A stretch of 7,085 nt of DNA, taken from assembly GCA_027340645.1 (NCBI GenBank), contig DAHWQN010000030.1, forward strand, positions 1 to 7,085, in the 5' to 3' direction. Of this stretch, positions 1 through 6,146 are shown in pieces (the stretch's first letter is position 1; each line of letters begins with the position of its first letter). The translations under genes and the position numbers were made by a program. The notes below the pieces were generated by a model. The model ran no database searches and was not told the origin of the DNA. It was given only the letters and a program-made list of their open reading frames with translations. This stretch comes from Microcaldota archaeon (GTDB lineage: Archaea > Micrarchaeota > Micrarchaeia > Micrarchaeales > CABMGC01).

Positions 1-1
1 C

Positions 2-2044
2 GAAAGTAGCGCGCTGGGAGAGATCTCCGCCCTATCGACTCCGGATGCCAACATCATCCCGGAACTTGCCGCTGCGCCGACTGCGAGCGGTAAGACGTTT
101 ATAGCTGAAATGGCCATGATGCGAACGGTCTTGTGGGACAGGAAGAAGGCGCTGTACATAGCCCCCATGCGGGCACTTGTGAGCGAGAAGTACTCGGAGA
201 TGAAACAGCATTATGAATACATAAAGATTGCCATGTCCATAGGCGATCTCGACTCGCTTGACAATTGGCTTGACAAATACGATATCATATTTGTTTCCAC
301 TGAAAAACTCGACAGCCTTATAAGGCATGGAATTCCGTGGCTTGATTCTGTTGGATGCATAATAATAGACGAACTGCATATGCTTGGCGAGTATGGCCGC
401 GGTCCGACACTTGAGGTCCTTATAACACGGCTTAGGAAACTTATACCAGAAGCACAGATAATAGGACTCAGTGCAACTATAGGGAATGCGGATGAGCTCG
501 CTGGATGGCTTGGTGCCGCACTTGTAACCAGCGATTTCAGACCGGTGCCTCTGGAAAAGGGAGTTGCAGTCAAAAACACCATAAACTTCGGCGATAGGGA
601 GGAGATTATGTCAGGAAGCGCAAGCCTGCCAGAGGTCCGGATAGTACAGGACACACTTAACAAGAAGAAGCAGGCGCTGCTTTTTTATTCTACAAAACGC
701 AACACAGAAGCAGGTGCCGAGCGCCTTGCAGAGTACGTGAAAAAATTCCTTACTCCAGAAGAGAGGATATCGCTTGATGAAGCGAGTGCTGAGATACTTT
801 CGGCGCTTGGAAGGCCTACAACGCAATGCGAGAAGCTTGCAAAGGATGTTAAATCAGGAGTTGCGTTTCATCATGCGGGGCTTGCAAATGCGCAGCGCTC
901 TATAGTTGAGGATTATTTCAAGAGAGGGGTGATAAAGGCCGTATGTGCCACCACTACATTAGGATTAGGCGTTAACACCCCAGCACATACGGTAGTAGTG
1001 CGAGACATTACGCGGTACAGCGATGGAGGCATGGCGCGAATAGGAGTTAATGAAGTTGTGCAGCTGTTCGGCAGGGCAGGCCGGCCCGGATATGACACGT
1101 ACGGGCGCGCATTGCTCATCGGCAAAAACAATGAAGAGGCGAAGGATCTTTTCAACAGATACATACTTGCAGATCTTGATCCAGTTTATTCGCAGCTGGG
1201 GGTCATGCCTGTTCTGAGGACACACGTGCTCTCTTTCATAGCTACTGATTTTCTCACCATGAAGGATTCTATAACGGCATTCCTACTGCAGTCTTTTTAC
1301 GGCCATCAGCATGGCTCCAAGTCAAAGCTAGACGGAATAGTAAGTGACATACTCGAAGAGCTTGAGGAATGGGAGTTTATAAGGAGAAGTGGCAGCGCCC
1401 ATGAAGCTACAAAGCTGGGCAGGCGGGTTAGCGAGCTGTACATAGATCCTGTATCTGCAAAGTGGATAGTTGACACGCTGCCAAAAGTATCTGATGAAGT
1501 AGCATGCCTGTTCATGATAACAAATACAAACGAGATGAAGCCTTATTCAAATTCAACTGAAGAGGCAGAAGAGCTTTTTATGAAATATGGCAGGCTTCTT
1601 GAAGGTCAGGAGGCATATGATAGCTATCTGTATGATCCGATAAGGCCCTTCAGCACTGCACTGATGCTTAATGAATGGATAGGGGAGGCAGACGAGCAGG
1701 CTCTTCTTACAAAATACCGCGAGACGCCTGGCAGCATATTCACAAAAACAACCAATGCAGACTGGCTGCTTTACTCCAGCACCGAACTTGCACGCATAAT
1801 TAAAGTCAATCCGCGCATGATACTTGAGCTTCGGGTCAGGATGCGCTATGGAATAAAAAAGGAGCTTCTTGACCTTGTGCGTCTGGAGCAGGTAGGACGT
1901 GTACGCGCACGCATGATGTTCAATTCAGGAATAAAGACAGTTGATGACCTGAGAAATAATGGAGCGAGGATAAAGCTTGAACGTTTGTTCGGAAAGGAGA
2001 TGTCTTCAAAAATACTCTCGCAGCTCAGCAACGTTCAGGGTTGA
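2..2044 (+). CDS. hel308: Hel308-type superfamily 2 DNA helicase (5' partial)
   Basis: An ATP-dependent 3'-5' DNA helicase of the Ski2-like Hel308 family, which in archaea acts at stalled replication forks. The frame stays open to the left edge, so the start is outside the window; the ATG at 110 lies after the Walker A motif and cannot be the true start. Counting codons from base 2, I see motif I (APTASGKT, 25-32), motif II DELH (123-126), motif III SAT (157-159), a YSTKRN stretch (about 229-234), FHHAG (289-293), motif V (TTTLGLGVN, from 317) and motif VI QLFGRAGRPG (from 354). Winged-helix and ratchet-like regions follow. The C-terminus has the helix-hairpin-helix domain with VGRVRAR near 632, as in Archaeoglobus Hel308. 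About 680 residues are visible, so only a short N-terminus should be missing. The Q-motif is not recognisable in the 24 residues before motif I. Converges on ribK with a 34-nt gap. Confidence 0.94.
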   Translation, partial: ESSALGEISALSTPDANIIPELAAAPTASGKTFIAEMAMMRTVLWDRKKALYIAPMRALVSEKYSEMKQHYEYIKIAMSIGDLDSLDNWLDKYDIIFVSTEKLDSLIRHGIPWLDSVGCIIIDELHMLGEYGRGPTLEVLITRLRKLIPEAQIIGLSATIGNADELAGWLGAALVTSDFRPVPLEKGVAVKNTINFGDREEIMSGSASLPEVRIVQDTLNKKKQALLFYSTKRNTEAGAERLAEYVKKFLTPEERISLDEASAEILSALGRPTTQCEKLAKDVKSGVAFHHAGLANAQRSIVEDYFKRGVIKAVCATTTLGLGVNTPAHTVVVRDITRYSDGGMARIGVNEVVQLFGRAGRPGYDTYGRALLIGKNNEEAKDLFNRYILADLDPVYSQLGVMPVLRTHVLSFIATDFLTMKDSITAFLLQSFYGHQHGSKSKLDGIVSDILEELEEWEFIRRSGSAHEATKLGRRVSELYIDPVSAKWIVDTLPKVSDEVACLFMITNTNEMKPYSNSTEEAEELFMKYGRLLEGQEAYDSYLYDPIRPFSTALMLNEWIGEADEQALLTKYRETPGSIFTKTTNADWLLYSSTELARIIKVNPRMILELRVRMRYGIKKELLDLVRLEQVGRVRARMMFNSGIKTVDDLRNNGARIKLERLFGKEMSSKILSQLSNVQG

Positions 2045-2078
2045 CTCCAAAACTTTACATATGCTGCATTGTAATATT

Positions 2079-2510
2079 TTAGCTATCCGAAGATACAATC
2101 ATCACCGTAATACTTGACCCATCAGAAAGACTTAATTTATTCCTGAGATTTTTCTCGGCTATGAGTTCTATGATATCGCTGTGCCTTGAAAGTTTTGGAA
2201 TTATTACGGCACAGCTTACACCGGACAGTTCAGCCGGGTAAATTGTTGCGCCTCCGAATCGTTTGCCGTCTTTCTCAAATCCAGAAAGCTCAATTCCACT
2301 AAGCCTTTTCAATTCAGTTATCTTATGCAGTTCGCCTTCAGGGACTTTTATGTTAAGGGTGCCTGCATACGGAGTGTAATGCAATGCCGTTTGCATCTGT
2401 TCGAGATAGCCTTCCTGCGACATGAAGTACCTGCCCTCGCCAAATCCTGAAACTACAGTCCCTGATATAGTTATGCCTTTAGGTTTGTTTGCAAGTGTTT
2501 TTCCTGCCAT
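2079..2510 (-). CDS. ribK: CTP-dependent riboflavin kinase (DUF120 / RibK)
   Basis: Archaeal riboflavin kinase that makes FMN from riboflavin using CTP rather than ATP. The 143-residue protein follows the Methanocaldococcus jannaschii RibK pattern closely: GxGEGRYF at 22-29 (nucleotide-binding loop), PYAGTLN at 48-53 (Thr/Asn that bind metal and flavin in the family), GKRFGG at 82-87, and the C-terminal block RHSDIIELIAEKNLR at 109-123. It is the short, single-domain form, without the N-terminal winged helix seen in some euryarchaeal versions. The ATG gives 12-15 residues more than the M. jannaschii protein before the first conserved strand; no later Met precedes the conserved core. No Shine-Dalgarno site is visible; a weak TATA-like element lies about 41 bp upstream. 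It stands alone on its strand and converges on hel308. Confidence 0.93.
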   Translation of the reverse strand: MAGKTLANKPKGITISGTVVSGFGEGRYFMSQEGYLEQMQTALHYTPYAGTLNIKVPEGELHKITELKRLSGIELSGFEKDGKRFGGATIYPAELSGVSCAVIIPKLSRHSDIIELIAEKNLRNKLSLSDGSSITVMIVSSDS

Positions 2511-2716
2511 TATGACACATTATTAGATTTGTAGATTCGTATCTTCTTATTATATGTGTTGCTTCGCCAAGTATCATGCGGGTAATCTCGCCGAGTTTTG
2601 TGCCACGATTCGAGAATACATCCCGCGGACAGATATAACAGCAACTGCCAGGGATACAAGAGAGATATATTCCTGAGAAACTCGGGTAACAATGCAAGCC
2701 ATAAAACATACGCTGC
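2511..2716 (-). other. 206-nt gap between two minus-strand genes; coding-like but unassigned
   Basis: This stretch separates the 3' end of the membrane-protein gene from the ribK start. One minus-strand frame is open from an ATG at 2727 through the gap and into ribK in another frame (stop at 2479-2481, 82 residues). Its second half looks protein-like (NRGTKLGEITRMILGEATHI) and uses the ATA/CTT/AGA codons typical of the neighbours, while its first half is cysteine- and aromatic-rich and looks artificial. In the next frame the upstream part reads SLVSLAVAVISV before a stop, so a single frameshift near 2630 would join two plausible halves. I cannot identify a family. It may be a small gene, a decayed gene, a sequencing error or chance. 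No RNA gene or strong repeat was seen here. Confidence 0.3.
2548..2555 (-). promoter_or_regulatory. Possible TATA box for ribK
   Basis: On the minus strand this reads ATATAATA, centred about 41 bp before the ribK ATG. With the usual archaeal spacing of about 26 bp to the start of transcription, it would give a leader of roughly 15 nt. The match is plausible but AT-rich 8-mers are common, and the element lies inside a coding-like frame in the same gap. Confidence 0.3.
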
Positions 2717-3415
2717 TTAGCTGTCATTTGCTGCTACTCCAATCATCTGTGTCTCATTTCCGGAAAAATTAATGTTGTTTGTCAGCAAGAGCATTACTGC
2801 ATTGCTGCCTTTCCAGCCGTACAGGACTTGTATTGTTGTAGTTGCATTCTTGTACATGCCGTAGGTGTAGTTGAATCCTTTGTATGCCCCGGTATTCACT
2901 GTTGAAGGGCTTTCATTGATTGATGATACTATAAAATTGCCGAACTCGTTTGCTATCTTGCCGGTATTGCTCGTTGTAAATGCATAATATTCTATAGTTG
3001 CGTTGGTTACTGAATTGGAGCCATATGCTGCACTAAGCCACGCACTGGTAACATTACCGCTCATGGATGGCACGGAGTACTCGAGAAGCGACATATTTAC
3101 TGAAGAATTCTGATTAAATAGGTCTGTTGAATTATATCCGGCTATTGATGAACCGATTATTGCCTGCGCCTGCTGCGCAGACATGTAAATAGGCGTGCTG
3201 TTCTGTGATTTTGTTTGGGTGAGCGCTGGCAGTGACGGGCTAGATGAAAGATAAAATGCCGCAATTACAGCAATCACTATTATTACAACACCGATTATAA
3301 TTATCATTTTTTTCCCACCACCGGATGCTCCTGTAGGTTGCTGGGATGCATCCTGCTGCTGTGCTCCGGTATTGCCAGGAACAATCTGCGTACTTGAATT
3401 TGGATATTTTGCCAC
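2717..3415 (-). CDS. Single-pass membrane protein with sequon-rich extracellular domain
   Basis: No family recognised. The 232-residue protein has a polar, low-complexity N-terminus (1-36, rich in Gln, Ser and Gly), two lysines, one hydrophobic segment at 37-56 made almost only of Ile, Val and Ala, and a C-terminal domain of about 176 residues. The lysines before the membrane segment and the polar tail predict N-in/C-out, so the large domain should face outside. That domain holds twelve N-x-S/T sequons (N72, 95, 103, 107, 121, 138, 167, 182, 190, 216, 220, 230), a density typical of glycosylated archaeal surface proteins. There is no cysteine and no class III (pilin) cleavage signature. The start is GTG, directly preceded by an in-frame TAA, so it is the earliest possible start; the next Met is at the membrane segment. 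A surface-anchored protein of unknown role is as far as the sequence goes. Confidence 0.8.
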   Translation of the reverse strand: MAKYPNSSTQIVPGNTGAQQQDASQQPTGASGGGKKMIIIIGVVIIVIAVIAAFYLSSSPSLPALTQTKSQNSTPIYMSAQQAQAIIGSSIAGYNSTDLFNQNSSVNMSLLEYSVPSMSGNVTSAWLSAAYGSNSVTNATIEYYAFTTSNTGKIANEFGNFIVSSINESPSTVNTGAYKGFNYTYGMYKNATTTIQVLYGWKGSNAVMLLLTNNINFSGNETQMIGVAANDS

Positions 3416-3668
3416 TTAATCAACTAGAACCTAGATTTTGTGATACGTAGAATCATTAGAACGGATTTGTTGGATATTCGATGTTTATTCCGCATCTTTA
3501 TCTTAAAGTTTTCGGTTCATTTCGCTATTGTTACCATTAACTGCAGGATATTAAGCATTCATGCATGGCTAAAATTTGTATAAGCACCTATTATGCCATT
3601 ACTTCGGCGTCATAGCGAAGGCTTTTATAGTTAATCCTGTATGTAGTATGGAAAATAAAGGCGATAAA
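3416..3668. other. Divergent intergenic region between membrane-protein gene and sepF
   Basis: About 250 nt with no supported gene. On the + side it carries the sepF TATA box (3623-3629) and, directly upstream of it, a short inverted repeat CTTCG/CGAAG (3602-3606 and 3616-3620, 9-nt spacer). A second TATA-like element, TTGTATAAG, lies at 3576-3584. The reading frame of sepF is open back to a TTG at 3576, but the extra residues look unlike SepF. No convincing TATA box at normal distance was found for the membrane-protein gene on the minus strand. No tRNA or long repeat is visible. Confidence 0.5.
3623..3629 (+). promoter_or_regulatory. TATA box of sepF
   Basis: TTTTATA preceded by a GCGAAGG stretch that could serve as the BRE. 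Transcription should begin about 26 bp downstream, near 3650-3655. That falls after the ATG at 3648 and about 15-20 nt before the ATG at 3669, which argues for the later start of sepF. Confidence 0.5.
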
Positions 3669-4043
3669 ATGGGAGTTTTCGGCAAACTTGGCCAGGCATT
3701 TGGCAGCAGTGAAAAGGGAATGGATATAGAGAGCTACATGAACTCTGCGGAGATGGAAGACGTTGACGTCCTTCATGAACCAGCGGACATGTATGTTAAG
3801 CCGGTTACGGTAGTAAGCGAGAGCGATATAGAGCCCTTGCAGGATGAAATATCCAGAAGGAACATAATACTTCTCGATATTTCTGAGCTTAACAAGCGCC
3901 CGGCTACACGTAACAACGTCTTAACTAAGATGAAGGCGTATGTTGATAAGGTAAACGGCGACATAGCGCAAATAGATGAGAACAGGGTTCTTATAACACC
4001 GAGCAAAGTCAAAATAATAAAAAGAAAGAAGCCAAGGCAGTAA
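3669..4043 (+). CDS. sepF: Archaeal SepF, membrane anchor of the FtsZ ring (DUF552)
   Basis: Cytoplasmic cell-division protein that tethers FtsZ to the membrane in FtsZ-based archaea. With the ATG at 3669 the product has 124 residues, a normal archaeal SepF length. It starts MGVFGKLGQAFG, a short amphipathic helix of the kind used for membrane binding, followed by a polar linker (13-40) and the SepF core: KPVTV (44-48), the ESDI..L.DEI helix (51-61), NIILLDIS strand (65-72), an Asn/Lys helix (82-95), NGDIAQID (96-103) with the glycine that sits at the SepF dimer face, and RVLITPSKVKI (106-116). Earlier in-frame starts exist (ATG 3648, TTG 3576). The TATA position, an AAAGG upstream of 3669 and the N-terminal helix favour 3669. 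No ftsZ is visible in the window. Confidence 0.9.
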   Translation: MGVFGKLGQAFGSSEKGMDIESYMNSAEMEDVDVLHEPADMYVKPVTVVSESDIEPLQDEISRRNIILLDISELNKRPATRNNVLTKMKAYVDKVNGDIAQIDENRVLITPSKVKIIKRKKPRQ

Positions 4044-4055
4044 TTGTACTTCGCC

Positions 4056-4088
4056 TTTCTTTTTAATTTCTTTTGTTTATTTTTTATT
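4056..4088 (+). terminator. T-rich terminator downstream of sepF
   Basis: Several T-runs (TTTCTTTTT, TTTCTTTTG, TTTTTTATT) begin 12 nt after the sepF stop and reach the converging trmJ stop codon at 4084. Archaeal RNA polymerase terminates on such U-tracts without a hairpin. For trmJ on the opposite strand, the matching T-run is the complement of the A-rich sepF 3' end (about 4010-4030), so its transcript would end inside sepF. Confidence 0.6.
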
Positions 4089-4758
4089 CCTTGAACGCTG
4101 TGATAATGGCGTGGAGTTCATGGCTATTTAGCTTTGAACGTCTCACCATTTTTCTGAATATAACAGCAACACCATCCTTATCCCTAATTTTCTTGCTTTT
4201 AATCATAAGCCGGAACATTGCCATCAATGTATTTAGCTCCTTCTCGCTCGGCCTGTCCTGATTAGGCTCCTTACGGTTGAATCTCTTCTTTGTAAACACG
4301 TAAAGCAGGATTGCTAAGGCATGTGATATGTTTAGCACCGGATAATCTGCATTGGAGCTTATGTTTACTATTATATCACATTTGCCCAACTCTTCTGCCG
4401 ATAATCCAGTATCATCCCTGCCTATGAGAAGTGCGACTTTGCCGCCCTGCCTTTCCATAGCTGCAGTGGCCCTCTCCGGTGTGCGCATGTTATCGAATCG
4501 CGGATTGCTGCGCATTATGCCCGTTGTGCCTGCCACAAAGTCGCAGTCAGCAACTGCAGACTCAAATGTTTTATAGACCCTTGCCTGCTTCAGCAGATCA
4601 ACAGCATGCTTGGAATACATAATAGACTTATGCCCATGGATATCTGCACGCGGATTGAGAAAATACAATTTATCGATTCCAAAGTTCTTCGTGACGCGCG
4701 CTATGTAACCTACATTCATCTGGTATTTTGGCGATACAATAATCAGTTTAAGCTCCAT
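4084..4758 (-). CDS. trmJ: TrmJ-like SPOUT (SpoU/TrmH) RNA 2'-O-methyltransferase
   Basis: A knotted SPOUT-class enzyme that transfers a methyl group from SAM to a ribose 2'-OH; archaeal TrmJ modifies nucleotide 32 of the tRNA anticodon loop. The 224-residue product shows motif 1 (NVGYIAR, N15 to R21, followed by NFG), motif 2 (LIGRDDTGLS, 111-120, with Asp where many members have Glu) and motif 3 with the knot (YPVLNISHALAILLY, 139-153). A C-terminal helical region (about 170-224) ends RRSKLNSHELHAIITAF, as in TrmJ dimers. I chose the ATG at 4758 because it places MELKLIIVSP directly ahead of motif 1; upstream in-frame Mets at 4848 and 4782 fall inside the hydrolase gene and give no SPOUT-like sequence. 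It begins 7 nt after the hydrolase stop, so both are likely on one mRNA. The exact substrate (tRNA position or rRNA) is inferred from the family. Confidence 0.85.
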   Translation of the reverse strand: MELKLIIVSPKYQMNVGYIARVTKNFGIDKLYFLNPRADIHGHKSIMYSKHAVDLLKQARVYKTFESAVADCDFVAGTTGIMRSNPRFDNMRTPERATAAMERQGGKVALLIGRDDTGLSAEELGKCDIIVNISSNADYPVLNISHALAILLYVFTKKRFNRKEPNQDRPSEKELNTLMAMFRLMIKSKKIRDKDGVAVIFRKMVRRSKLNSHELHAIITAFKE

Positions 4759-4765
4759 GGTAGCA

Positions 4766-5623
4766 CTACATTGTAACTTCATCCAGCCACTCTTTGATTC
4801 GATTAGCTGTCTTAGCCTCATAACCGGAGAATGAGTGAGCTGCGCCATCTATTACAATACTACGGTAATTTTTAGAGTGGGTCTTTCCTGAGAGTATTTT
4901 TAGGTACTCGCTCACATCCCTGTCGCGGTATTCCTCTTCGCTGCCGAATATGGCACAGATCGGCGTAGTGATACTCGAGAATTCAGCGAGCTTGCCATCG
5001 TAATACAGCATGCGCGATTCAACATTTTTCAGGCTTGAGACTGACATAATACGATTCGGCGAAAAGAAACCTAGCTCTGGTGAAGGAACATTGGCCTTTC
5101 CCTTCCTTTGAAGGTCATGCACTATTGACATTGTTTTCCTGAATTTCTTCTTGTCTGCTATCCCAAGACTGTAATCATCTGCAGGACCTAGAAGCACCAA
5201 GGCCTTGACCCTGCGATCGTTGCGCTTGTATTGATAGTAGAGTATCTTTTGGCAACCGGTGCTGTGCCCTATTAATACTATCTTCCTGAAGCCCATGCGC
5301 CACATGATCCTGATTGCAGCGCTTATATCCAATATGCTTTCTTCAAAACGCTCTGTGCCGGTTCCAGTACGGATATGTTTTGTTCCGTTAACCCTCTTTG
5401 TACTAGAGACGTCATCATGGCCGCGGGTATTAATGCTAAAGACTGAAAACTCCTTGAATGCTTCTGCGAAATAGGGCAACCTCTGGCTACTGTAAAAATT
5501 ACCGCCCATGCCATGTATGATTATCATGCACTTCTTTGATTTCCTTCGCACTAGGAAGCCGTGGAGAGGCATTTGATCATCTGTAAAAAAGGTTATTAGT
5601 TCTCCAATAAGCCGTTTACTCAT
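4766..5623 (-). CDS. Alpha/beta-hydrolase fold protein
   Basis: Serine hydrolase of the alpha/beta fold, 285 residues, with no signal peptide and so cytoplasmic. Visible features are the oxyanion-hole loop HGMGG (37-41) after a hydrophobic strand MIII, RGHD (67-70), the nucleophile elbow GHSTG (119-123, Ser121), an acid candidate in FGSEEEYRD (226-234) after strand 7, and the catalytic His263 in GAAHSF. The core is complete, so it should be active. The layout recalls the DUF1749-like and serine aminopeptidase-like groups; the substrate (ester, lipid or peptide) cannot be told. The ATG at 5623 lies about 30 bp after a TATA box centre, so the message is leaderless or has only a few nucleotides of leader. 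It is first in a two-gene unit with the TrmJ-like gene and is divergent from the Nudix gene, with which it shares the promoter region. Confidence 0.87.
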   Translation of the reverse strand: MSKRLIGELITFFTDDQMPLHGFLVRRKSKKCMIIIHGMGGNFYSSQRLPYFAEAFKEFSVFSINTRGHDDVSSTKRVNGTKHIRTGTGTERFEESILDISAAIRIMWRMGFRKIVLIGHSTGCQKILYYQYKRNDRRVKALVLLGPADDYSLGIADKKKFRKTMSIVHDLQRKGKANVPSPELGFFSPNRIMSVSSLKNVESRMLYYDGKLAEFSSITTPICAIFGSEEEYRDRDVSEYLKILSGKTHSKNYRSIVIDGAAHSFSGYEAKTANRIKEWLDEVTM

Positions 5624-5649
5624 AAAATCTTATCAACATAGCAGCCGGG

Positions 5650-5657
5650 TTATAAAT
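5650..5657. promoter_or_regulatory. TATA box shared by divergent hydrolase and Nudix genes
   Basis: TTATAAAT on +, ATTTATAA on -, with the perfect palindrome TTATAA at 5650-5655. Its centre is about 30 bp from the hydrolase ATG on - and about 35 bp from the Nudix ATG on +. Both distances fit archaeal TATA spacing with a leader of only 0-10 nt. The whole gap between the two start codons is only 65 bp, and no other good TATA match was found in it. Confidence 0.65.
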
Positions 5658-5688
5658 CTTTTTCTACAAAGGTATAGATGGTGCATGA

Positions 5689-6144
5689 ATGAAAAGGTGT
5701 TATGTCGCAAGCGTTGTATTGTTTGATAAGCTGCATAAAAAGGTTGTTCTTGTGCATCACAAAAAACTAGGCGTGTGGATGTATCCTGGAGGACATGTTG
5801 AGGAGGGTGAGTTTCCACATGAAGCAGCTCTTAGGGAGGTAATGGAGGAGACTGGCCTGCATGCGAAGTTTTTGAAAGACCAGAGAACTATAAAGGAAGA
5901 CGATTTTGCAAGGCAGGTTAAAACGCCGTTCGCAGTACTTCTAGAAGATGTTCCATACAAAGACGAACATCATGAGCACTGTGATTTTATATATGTTGCA
6001 GAGACGAAGAATGACGCCTTGCAGCTTAATGAGGAGGAAGCAACAGAAATAAGATGGTTTGACGCTGAAGGAGTACGCAATGTAGAAACCTTTGAAAATA
6101 TACGTCAGATGATGCTTGCGGCGTTTAGTGAATTTGGTGTGTAG
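5689..6144 (+). CDS. Nudix hydrolase
   Basis: Hydrolyses nucleoside diphosphates linked to another group (X), using Mg2+ bound by the Nudix box. The 151-residue product has a perfect box, G-x5-E-x7-REVMEETGL, spanning residues 35-57, preceded by a strand with LVHHKKLGVWMYPGGH. The spacing and the HKKLG-W-PGGH-EE-E pattern resemble a broad group of MutT-like/ADP-sugar-type Nudix proteins, but the residues that would set the substrate cannot be read by eye. Single domain, no signal or membrane segment. The ATG at 5689 is chosen because it starts the first strand (MKRCYVASVV) and lies just after the expected transcription start; an ATG at 5685 is out of frame. The next gene begins 2 nt after its stop, so the two are translated from one mRNA. 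Confidence 0.9.
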   Translation: MKRCYVASVVLFDKLHKKVVLVHHKKLGVWMYPGGHVEEGEFPHEAALREVMEETGLHAKFLKDQRTIKEDDFARQVKTPFAVLLEDVPYKDEHHEHCDFIYVAETKNDALQLNEEEATEIRWFDAEGVRNVETFENIRQMMLAAFSEFGV

Positions 6145-6146
6145 AA

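Noticed and set aside
110..112. ATG as the start of the helicase
   Set aside because: The same frame is open to the left edge and contains the Walker A motif APTASGKT at 74-97, so translation must start further upstream.
211..663. 150-codon minus-strand open frame inside the helicase gene
   Set aside because: It is antisense to conserved helicase motifs, is serine-rich as expected from a shadow frame, and resembles no protein.
1939..1953. A TGATGA followed by CTGA, like boxes C and D of an archaeal guide RNA
   Set aside because: The two boxes are only a base apart, leaving no guide, and the sequence encodes the conserved C-terminal helix-hairpin-helix of Hel308.
3593..3634. Thirteen-codon ORF upstream of sepF, as a possible leader peptide
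   Set aside because: It overlaps the sepF TATA box, so it would not be on the predicted transcript, and it has no ribosome binding site or attenuator-like structure.
4759..4848. Longer TrmJ start giving 30 extra residues
   Set aside because: Those codons overlap the end of the hydrolase in another frame and produce no SPOUT-like sequence; the ATG at 4758 abuts motif 1.
5259..5474. Plus-strand open frame opposite the hydrolase
   Set aside because: It is antisense to the catalytic core of the hydrolase, has no promoter and shows no protein-like pattern.
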